The position numbers were made by a program, and so were the translations under genes. This document shows, piece by piece, positions 56,901 through 64,000 of a stretch of DNA of 64,000 nt. Where the stretch lies: the NCBI GenBank assembly GCA_030180135.1, contig CM058233.1, positions 56,626,500-56,690,499 on the forward strand. The letters are read 5' to 3'. The stretch's first letter is position 1, and the number at the start of each line of letters is the position of its first letter. Below the pieces are notes generated by a model. It had not been told where the DNA came from, did not search any database, and was given only the letters and a program-made list of their open reading frames with translations. The stretch comes from Orychophragmus violaceus. Lineage: Eukaryota; Streptophyta; Magnoliopsida; Brassicales; Brassicaceae.

Positions 56901-56978
56901 GAGATATCAAAAATCTTTTGAAATCCTCTCTATATAAAAATAATCCAATTGTGTCTTATTTTATTTCCTTTATACATA

Positions 56979-57350
56979 ATGTCTCAATATTTTCATTCAA
57001 AACTGTGGATGGATCGACAATATGATCTTGACACAAATTCTGCTTCGAGAGAGTTTTTGGGAGGGTTTCAAGTATTTTTTCAGTTTTCTTGTAATCAAGC
57101 ATCGTACCATGAGCGAAACACTATATTGTGTCCTTGTGCTCGATGTAAAAACCGAAAACAATGTGATGCAAGAACTGTTTCTCACCATCTAAGAAGAGTT
57201 GGGTTCAAGGAAAATTACTATGTTTGGTCAAGCCATGGAGAACATTATTTTGATGTTGGTGAATCCTCGGGAACAAGTGATTTCATTAGCGAAGAATCTA
57301 CGTGGGAAGAACAAGCTACATATTATCAATTTGATGGAAGAAACATATGA
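56979..57350 (+). pseudogene. CACTA transposase-associated N-terminal domain
   Basis: Starts MSQYFHSKLWMDRQYDL and continues with SREFLGGFQVFFQFSCNQ, then CPCARCKNRKQC and VSHHLRRVGFKENYYVWSSHGE. This is the transposase-associated domain of plant En/Spm proteins; the cysteines of CPCARCKN and the following histidines may bind metal. The stop at 57348 ends the frame, but DNA to about 57390 still resembles the next part in another frame. The catalytic TNP2-type domain is missing because the LTR element entered here. An in-frame ATG lies 30 bp upstream (56949); the family start MSQYF fits better. Confidence 0.85.
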
Positions 57351-57400
57351 AGAGCCATATCATGACAGTGTTTTCTGAGCTTTTGAAGCCGCCAATCAAC

Positions 57401-58583
57401 TGTGAGAGTCGGAACTCGCACTGTCGATATTTGTAGAGCTAAAATTTTAGGGAACATAAAATTTCAATGTAAACAACACGACAAGAGAGATCCGGAAGAT
57501 ATTTTATTGATAGATATAATCGGAAACAAAGTACAAGGAATGAACGTTTAAGATGTTACAGCTGAACCTTGTGAAAGGCTGCCTACGTACCCTTAAGAAA
57601 GGGATCAAGCCATTTGTAGTTCTAAGTTTAGATGCTAGGGTTTTTCGAGATCTCTAAGTCGTAGGAAGTCCATATCCTTATATAGCTGCGGTAAGTCGGC
57701 TTCGAGAATCTTCGTCCGCAAGATACTCAGAAATCTTCCTATTATCGTCTTCTTCCATTTCCGTTAAGATTTACATTTTCAGCTCGGATTTTCCTCTTCT
57801 ACTCGGAGATATTCTCTTTTTCCCTTATTCGAGTTTATCCTCTTCTTTTGGCGATTATCTTTTCGCGGCTTAACATATTTTGTCGAATGGGCCGAAAACG
57901 GATGATCCTAGTCCGTTTGAGCATAGACTTCTTGATTCGGCCCAAAGTCTCGGAAATATGAGTTTCATGGGTTGGGCCTAAACTCGTATTTTGTATGCCT
58001 TTATCCAAAAATTCTTGTTAACGGCTAAGAACGTATATGTCAATGTTCCGAAGATGGGTTGCGCTAGTTGCGCGTTCGGAGAAGAAAATATCGGCAAATG
58101 TTCGAACATATGATCTAAATGGAATATCCGTTCGAAAATTTTGAGAAGTAAATCCAGCTCGGAAGTTTCCAAGGAATGCATTCAGCTCGGAACTTTCGAA
58201 GGAATGGATTGTGCTCGGAAAAGGAGAAGGGAGATGTTCGGATCCGAGCTGGTTTAGCTCGGAGTTTTCGAGTTGGTTCGTCTCAGAATTACCCTGTTCG
58301 GATGTTCATGCCTATCCGTAAGTGTTGCTGAGTGATTTGTTTTTCCGATTTATCCGTTTGGATGTTTTGTTGAATAATTTCGTCCATTTCATATGAAATG
58401 TCATCCGTTTGAAGATTTTCATATAAAATCTTGTTATACGAAACGTCATCAAAAAGAAGTGCTTCATATAAAATATTAACTATACGAAGCTCCGTTCGTA
58501 TGAAATACGATGTTCGTCCGTGTCTGATTGCTTAACTGTGCTTTTTGGCTATTATTTTTGCCGAGGGGATTTTGATCCCAACA
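57401..58583 (-). repeat. Element C 3' LTR (minus sense)
   Basis: 1183 bp, plus-strand ends TGTGAGAG and CCCAACA; in minus sense it starts TGTTGGGATC. It contains several AGCTCGGAA-type motifs. The flank on the left (TCAAC at 57396-57400) could be the target duplication, but its partner is not in the window. Confidence 0.8.
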
Positions 58584-58600
58584 ATTAGCCCCCAGCTTGT
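58584..58600 (-). promoter_or_regulatory. Element C polypurine tract
   Basis: Minus strand: ACAAGCTGGGGGCTAAT directly before the TGTTGGG start of the LTR. It sets the orientation of the element as minus. Confidence 0.8.
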
Positions 58601-58703
58601 CAGACTCGAGTGCGATGATGGCGAGGTTATTCAGTATTCAAGGAAAAAAATTGTCTGAAAGATTCAATTCGGCCATTTTTGCTTCGTTGCTCATCCGTTT
58701 GCG

Positions 58704-59867
58704 ATGAGGAATTGTCTGAATTATTTGCCGTATTCTGGCCGTCGTCTAGTATGTCGAGCGAGATGGTTTTTGGAGCGACATTTCCGTGATGGATTTGCTT
58801 CGACTCCTCGAGTAAGTCGACTCACATCCCGTCGGCGTGTAAATGACGACCCCTTCAGATCTTTCGGCCGTAATCAATTTTCACATGCAAATCTTAGCCG
58901 ATTCCGAGATAACAATCCCCTAAGGACCACCCTCTGAGTCATTGGGTCCGGCCGTTGTTTCTGAATCTAGTCAAAGGCGGAAAAAGAGACATGGAAACGA
59001 TATTGAAGTCCCACGGCCCGATTCTGGTCCGATCCGGTTTGACCGCGGTAACAATAGTTTTATGTACTCCAATGCTGCTGAGGTTGCCAGTTTCTGTGCG
59101 GGCGTGCGTCATCCCAAAGATTGTCCAATGATGTGTGAGGATATGATATGCGGCGGATCTCTTGTCGATGCAAGACAAGATATGCTATGGGTTAGCATTT
59201 TTCTTTAGCGTACCACAATCTTTTCTTTCTTTGTAGCTTGATCGACTTGATCGTAAGAGTTTCGTCGCATAATTGGGCTTTGATTAATCGCCATGCCGCT
59301 GAATCCGACGGAAAGTTCCGAAGAATTCAAAGTCGTGTTTTAAGGTGTTTCCTTGATAACGCAAACTTGGTGAATTCCGTCACCGCTTTGAAGGATTCAA
59401 CCGAAGAGGAGAAAAACAAATTTGAGATGGTAAGATTTTCCCTTCACGCCGAAAGAAACAAGGCTTTTACCAAGGCCAAAGTTTTGAGAAACCAGCTTGC
59501 GGAAAGGAGGCTTTCACGCGATGCGGCTCTTCATGACGCGGCCGAGAAAGGAAAGAAAGGAATGCTTAAGAATATTGCGTCTCACCTGTCCAAATTCCGC
59601 AAAATCTTCATGAAACTGCCGTCAGCCAAGGAAAAGCAGTTTCGATTCGTTGCGGTGAGGAGCAGCCTTAACTTGATTGCCGATTTGAGGGTTGAGGGTC
59701 CTTCCGAGTTTGGGTCCGAAGAGGTGGACCACAGATCGAGAGCTCGTTTGGAAGAGGATGATGTTTCCGAGTTCGATCGGTTGATAGCCGAAGTGGAAAG
59801 TTGTTTCGGTCCGTCTTTGTTTTTGAATGATATTGCCAATTCGTTAGAAGGGGATACATGGTTCTGA
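58704..59867 (+). pseudogene. Antisense additional ORF of element C, coiled-coil protein
   Basis: Three plus-strand frames in series (58704-58937, 58942-59208, 59238-59867), opposite to the LTR sense. The first is Arg-rich (ERHFRDGFAS, LTSRRRVNDD). The second has SNAAEVASFCAGV. The third, 209 codons, is helical and charged (EEEKNKFEMVRFSLHAERNK, LRNQLAERRLS) and ends with an acidic tail, typical of a coiled coil. Antisense extra ORFs between pol and the 3' LTR are known from Tat-lineage gypsy elements, so the position fits. A possible 46-bp intron (59191-59236, GT to TAG) does not keep the frame. Function is unknown. Confidence 0.6.
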
Positions 59868-60448
59868 TATATGGACTTAGTGGCGTTAGCCGTATATTGT
59901 AGCTTCTTTTCTCGAGACGGTTTGTCGTCCCGATATATAATTGATTATCTTGTATGCCTTAGCCAAATTTATTGTCTTAAATCTTCAGAGTTTACTGTTT
60001 GGATGTTTTTGAATCCGCTGCAGCATTTTGCCGTTTTTTGATATTTCGAGTTTAAGCGAAACATTCTTAATTGTATTGGATGGATTCGTGACGGCTGTCA
60101 TCATTTAGTTATGCTTACTTGGAGGTTTCAGAAATGTTTGAAAACTTTTCTCGAGAAACAAGGTGGGATGAGCTAGGAAAATCCGAGATGGCTGATTTAT
60201 AAGATCCGAGCTGGTTAGCTCGGGATTTCCGAGCTTGATCTCGGAATTTCCGAGCTGGTCAGTTTGGGATTCTAGAGTTCCATCTCGAAATTTCTAAGCT
60301 GGTCTGCTCGGATTTCCGGATATGTCGGGTCCATGGGGGATCGAACAGTCGTGTTATCTTTGTATTGACTAGTTTTGGAGAATTGAACGGATCTTGTCCG
60401 AGGGAGGACTTTTCGTTTCGGCTCCACTTTTGGACCTAAGATGATTGA
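59868..60448. other. Element C noncoding DNA
   Basis: No gene found. Around 60180-60300 there are several copies of a GGAATTTCCGAGCT-type motif shared with the LTR and with the array at 61425. Confidence 0.6.
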
Positions 60449-61030
60449 GACCAGTGTGCTTTGGAGCGTTTGACTAGGTTCCGGAATTAAGTTTGAGGAT
60501 TGGCGAGACATACTCTTCTTATGAACTTGTGTTGATCGAGACCGTTGTGCTCGGAAGCGTCTTACTGGTTTTCGAAATTAAGTTCGAAGATTAGCGAGAC
60601 GTACTCCTCTTGAGGACTTGTAATGATTTAGACCAGTGTGCGCGGAAGCGTCTTACTCGGTTTCAGAATAAAGTTTGAGGATTGGCGAGACATACTCTTC
60701 TTATGAACTTGTGTTGATCGAGACCACTGTGCTCGGAAACGTATTACAGGGTTTCAAAATTATGTCCGAAGATTAGCGAGACGTACTCTTCTTGAGGACT
60801 TGTAATGATTTAGACCAGTGTGCGCGGAAGCGTTTTACTGGGTTTCGAAATTAAGTCCGAAGATTAGCGAGACGTACTCTTCTTGGGGACTTGTAATGAT
60901 TTAGACCAGTGTGCTCGGAAGCGTTTTACAGGGTTTCGAAATTATGTCCGAAGATTAGCGAGACGTACTTTTCTTGCGGACTTGATTATTTAGACCAGTG
61001 TGCTCGGAAGCGTCTTGTTGGGTTTATGAG
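60449..61030. repeat. 91-bp minisatellite, six units and a part
   Basis: Units begin at 60449, 60540, 60631, 60722, 60813, 60904 and 60993 with GACC(A/G)(G/C)TGTGC; five of the six spacings are exactly 91 bp and the last is 89. Two unit types differ at the right end: type a ends ATGAACTTGTGTTGATCGA, type b ends GGACTTGTAATGATTTA. Their order is a b a b b b, so there is a 182-bp dimer phase followed by monomer amplification. Confidence 0.93.
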
Positions 61031-61424
61031 TTTTACTATTTACATCAGTACTAGTGCGGGGGTTTCCCGGCTTATATTCCCATCGTCGCTCGTATACTCA
61101 ATAATGACATCGTCGAGTTTGTTAAGCTGCGAATAAATGGATTTTAACTAGTTTGTTAAGCTGCGAGGTTCGGATCTTAATTTCAATTCTATGATAAAGT
61201 AAATTAAACAAAGAGCGAGAATGAGTCTATTTTCGTTACCGGATAAGTCAAATCGCATGATTGGGGAGTTGAACCTTGGTGAATGCGTCGTGCTTGTGGT
61301 TGTGATCCGTCTTGAGTTTTTGGAAAGGGGTTGAATGAATAGGCTTTGCGATCTGAATGTCGCGAAGATTGTCTGTGAACGTTTTGAAATTAGTCGGATA
61401 AGTTTTGTCTTTGGTTGAGAGGAG

Positions 61425-61820
61425 CGTCTTGCTCGGAATTTCCGAGAAGATTGGCCAGCTCGGAAATTCCTAGCTGATTAGCCCGGAATTTTCCGAGAAG
61501 ATTAGTCAACTTGGAATTGTTAGTTCGGAATTTTCGAGAAGAGTGGTCAGCTCGGAATTTCCTAGTTGGTTAGCTCGGAATTTCCGAGAATATTGGTCAG
61601 CTTGGAATTTCCTAGCTGACCGGAATTGAATTTCCTAGGTGGTTGGTTCTGAATTTCTGAGAAGAGTGGTCGGCTCGGAATTCCCTAGCTGGTGAGCTCG
61701 GAATTTCTGAGAAGAGTGGTCGGCTCGGAATTTCCTAACTGGTTAGCTCAGAATTTCCGAGAAGACTGGTCAGCTCGGAATTTCCTAACTTGTTAGCTCG
61801 GAATTTCCTAGCTCGTCTCT
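61425..61820. repeat. Minisatellite of GCTCGGAATTTCC units
   Basis: Units of roughly 50-60 bp alternate GCTCGGAATTTCCGAGAAGA and GTGGTCAGCTCGGAATTTCC-type halves, with variable lengths. The core TTCCGAG/CTCGGAA is dyad-symmetric. The same core recurs in the element C LTR and at 60180-60300. Confidence 0.88.
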
Positions 61821-61995
61821 TGGTACGTTTGAGCGTCTTCGTTCGGGCACTTCTGCGTGCCTGGATGTTTCGAGCAGTTTTTCCGAGAACTTGTGTCTGG
61901 TCAGGTTGCATCCGAGTGAAATAAATTTCTGATGTGGAAGTATAAAAATATACGGACCCACTCCCTCCATTTTTTGAAAAGGAGGGCAGCTGAAG

Positions 61996-63506
61996 TGATG
62001 TGTTGTAATTTTGAGTAGATTTAATCATGATTTGGAGTGTGTTTAGCTTTAGGTAATGCATTTAGGCATCATTAGGAGTGCATGTGCTTTGTTTTTCTCT
62101 TTTGTAGGTGGTGGATGACATGATGAAGCACCAAGAGACAATATGAGGAGGTAGGGACCAAAAGAACACTCAAACAAAGTGGAAAAACAGCTAAGGATCG
62201 TGACAGGAACTCACAGCGGGGTGCCACAGCGACGTCTCCAGGCCGCTATGAAGTATTTGCGGATGACAGGATTCCACAGCGTCCTGTGCCGCGGCCATCC
62301 GAGGCCGCTGTGAACCATCAACCTCCCACAGCGGCATTCCACAGCGAGATCCCCAAGCAGCTGTGGGATATTTGCGGAACATCAAAATCTCCAGCGGCAT
62401 CCACAGCGACCACCCCAAGCCGCTGTGGATCAAGAAACCTCACAGCGGCATCTGGCAGCGAGGTCCCCAGGCCGCTGTGAGACCCATTTTTTCCCACATG
62501 CTCCTTTTTATTTACTTTTGGCTTGTAGACCCTCCCATGTGTTTGTGGTCGACCATTGCACTCTTTTATCTTCTATTTAAAGGCTCTTGATGTGTTAGAA
62601 GAGCCATATCACCTCTTGTAAACATCTACTACAAACAATTTAATTTTATTTGATCTTTTATGCAATTTGAGTTTTGTTCTTGAGTTCTTCTTTGAGTTCT
62701 TCTTATTTCTTTCATATCTGCTAATCTAAATCATGTCTTGCTTTGTTATTATTATGTCTAGTGAGTAGTTTCCCTATAAGTTTATGGGTTTGAGTAAGGT
62801 GAGGGTGATCTAGAAATGGTTTAGGTTGTTTAAAACTTGAAAATATTGATTTCTTACTTGTTAGAAACTCTTAATGCTAGAACTGAAGTAGCTAATCAAT
62901 ACCTTGATCTTGAATGTTGCTAGCATTGAGAATTGTAGTTAATGTTTGAAACTCTATCAAGTGCTTTACATATTTAACCAATGAGAATTGATGTTTAAGG
63001 TGTTTAGTGGTAATAAGAACTTGTTCTTAAAGCATGTCTATCTTGAAATTGCCAATGAGAATTGATGTTAATGCTTGATAGATATAGGGCTATTATCATG
63101 AGAGTGGAGTAGCTTGAATTGTTGTTCTTAGCCTAAGAAATCATTCCATGTTTGTTAAATGTTTCTGAACTAATTATTGATTACCCAAACCGAAAACTCA
63201 TCCCAAGGAACTTAGCTTTTAATCAATTGTCTTAATCATCATCTTGCTCTGTTCTTGTTCTGTTCTTAATCACACTTGAATATTATCTGAATCTTTGTTT
63301 TATCATGTTTGGAATTTGGTTACTTTGTTAATCTTGTTAGTTATTAGCCATAAAACCCACAAACAAATTTGGTTGCACTTATATTAAGTGAACTCCTGCA
63401 TTCTTAGTGTATTTGATTACCCAAGTGGATTGACACCTCAAAACTACAAAGACTAGGTTGTATACTTGCAGCTGAAGTGGTATAAGAGGAACTTTTATGC
63501 ATATCA
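61996..63506 (+). repeat. Athila-type element D 5' LTR
   Basis: About 1511 bp, TGATGTG...CATATCA, directly followed by a tRNA-Asp-like primer site. It contains five GC-rich hairpin-like units between 62210 and 62480. A TATA-like TATTTAAAGG lies near 62573, a plausible transcription start region. The left end is chosen from the TGAT/ATCA symmetry. GCAGCTGAAGTG, which occurs at 61987 and 63470, makes it slightly uncertain. Confidence 0.7.
62210..62485. repeat. CACAGCGG / CCGCTGTG hairpin array in LTR D
   Basis: Five units of about 50-60 bp, each with a CACAGCG(G) box, a second CACAGCGA box and a closing GGCCGCTGTG-like box that is the inverted complement. Some are followed by ATATTTGCGG. The GC content is far above the surroundings. 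Confidence 0.85.
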
Positions 63507-63510
63507 AGTT

Positions 63511-63523
63511 TGGCGTCGTTGCC
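63511..63523 (+). promoter_or_regulatory. Element D primer-binding site
   Basis: TGGCGTCGTTGCC four bases after the LTR end. It differs by one base from TGGCGCCGTTGCC, the tRNA-Asp-type site of Athila/Tat elements. Confidence 0.82.
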
Positions 63524-63641
63524 ATCTTGGGTGGAAATTAAGCCATTAAGATTTGGTGTTTGCTTGAGACTAAGTCTTTTGGTTACAATTATATCTCACA
63601 TTCTCTACCTTCTTTTCCTTTGTTTTGCAGGTGAATGAACT

Positions 63642-64000
63642 TGAGGAGCAGGGGACCAACAAACATCATACCTCGAGTAGACGATATAAGAGCATTGGAA
63701 AGGAGTATATCAAGGGAGAGAAGACAAAAACTGCTGTTTGAGCGAATACAAGAAGCAATGGCTGATCTCAACCAACAACAGCATGATGGTGACGTTTTGG
63801 AGAACCTGGGCCATGAAGGACAAAGGCCAGTACATCCACCAAGAGTAAATAGAGCCATGGTACATATGACGAACCAAGCATTCATGGCTACCAAACTCGA
63901 ATCATGGCACCAGCAGTGGAGAATAACAACTATGAGATCAAGGCAAGCATCATCAACATGCTGCAAGGAAGCAAATTTCATGGCTTACCAATGGAGGATC
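63642..64000 (+). pseudogene. Athila-type Gag, N-terminus, partial
   Basis: One frame gives LRSRGPTNIIPRVDDIRAL and SISRERRQKLLFERIQEAM. After a likely one-base frame change near 63870 the text is IMAPAVENNNYEIKAS and MLQGSKFHGLPMED at the window end. These are the known N-terminal landmarks of Athila Gag: an Arg-rich start, then the NNxEIK and FHGLPMEDP region that opens the Gag core. The core itself is outside the window. Whether the frame change is a true mutation should be checked on the full element. No start codon is certain; translation may begin near 63644. Confidence 0.7.

Larger units (their letters stand above)
56309..57400 (+). mobile_element. CACTA (En/Spm) transposon, 5' end, truncated
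   Basis: Begins CACTAGTAGCATTTTGCG. The next 550 bp is full of short forward and inverted motifs around GTGGC/GCCACG and TCACGA/TCGTGA, the subterminal repeats that CACTA transposases bind. A transposase start follows at 56979. The element is cut at 57400 by a Tat-like LTR, and its other half was not found in the window. Confidence 0.85.
57401..61990 (-). mobile_element. Tat-like gypsy element C, 3' part
   Basis: Only one LTR (57401-58583) and the adjoining DNA are present; reading on the minus strand, this is the 3' end. To the right come the purine tract, a coiled-coil ORF on the opposite (plus) strand, and two repeat arrays. Motifs around GCTCGGAA recur in the LTR (58150-58300), near 60180-60300 and in the array at 61425-61820, which ties these parts together. 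The other LTR and pol were not found. The right border is approximate. Confidence 0.65.
63507..64000 (+). mobile_element. Element D leader and gag start (runs off the window)
   Basis: Leader followed by an Athila-type gag on the plus strand. Its 3' LTR, and so the full element, lie beyond the window. Confidence 0.75.

Noticed and set aside
59191..59236. 46-bp intron joining the element C antisense frames
   Set aside because: It has GT and TAG ends, but it is shorter than normal plant introns and splicing leads into a stop.
61987..63481. GCAGCTGAAGTG at 61987 and 63470 as a target duplication
   Set aside because: The second copy lies inside LTR D, just before its CATATCA end and the primer site, so it does not flank an insertion.

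Overview
The window is plant nuclear DNA, most likely from a Brassicaceae species. It is an old transposon nest, such as pericentromeric or other gene-poor heterochromatin. I found no host gene, rRNA or tRNA gene, and nothing bacterial. The evidence is plant-type LINEs with DUF4283-like ORF1 proteins, Athila/Tat-type gypsy LTR elements primed by a tRNA-Asp-like site, Copia LTRs with an initiator-Met priming site, a CACTA transposase N-terminus, a hAT MITE, a TRIM and a SINE. Family names come from protein and terminus motifs read by eye, because no search could be run.

Layout. 1-11019 is LINE-1 (+), split by a complete Copia element (915-7695, TSD GGATT). 11020-12449 is AT-rich DNA with a micro-retroinsertion and a hAT MITE. 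12450-13266 is a TRIM (-). 13073-18393 is a 2.6-kb direct tandem duplication carrying retroposon-like DNA and a LINE 3' fragment. 18394-19399 is empty AT-rich DNA. 19400-40435 is LINE-2 (+), split by gypsy element A (20241-35014, minus, TSD ACACT). Element A is itself split in its primer-binding site by gypsy element B (27337-33841, minus, TSD AACGG, three LTRs), and it also holds a solo Copia LTR. 40707-48056 is LINE-3 (-), tail to tail with LINE-2 and split by a 1.5-kb retroposon with a 16-bp TSD. 48470-48687 is a SINE. 49395-56220 holds several more short retroposons, one with exact ends (50235-51539). 56309-57400 is the 5' end of a CACTA transposon, cut by a Tat-like LTR element (57401 to about 61990) with an antisense coiled-coil ORF and two minisatellites. 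61996-64000 is the LTR, priming site and first gag codons of an Athila element that runs off the window.

Two things stand out. First, the young LTR elements (Copia, A, B) are all defective or lack pol, yet their LTR pairs look nearly identical. They were probably copied recently using enzymes from other elements. Second, these unrelated superfamilies (Copia and gypsy) share one short module: two 14-bp dyad-symmetric boxes around TCGATCGA, spaced 20-22 bp centre to centre (about two helical turns), usually followed by a GCGA-containing tail. It occurs more than 25 times, in LTRs, leaders, coding regions and 3' noncoding parts. The other LTR elements here (Tat-like C, Athila-like D) lack it but carry their own repeated motif arrays. 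I consider this module the best candidate for an undescribed cis-acting system in the window.
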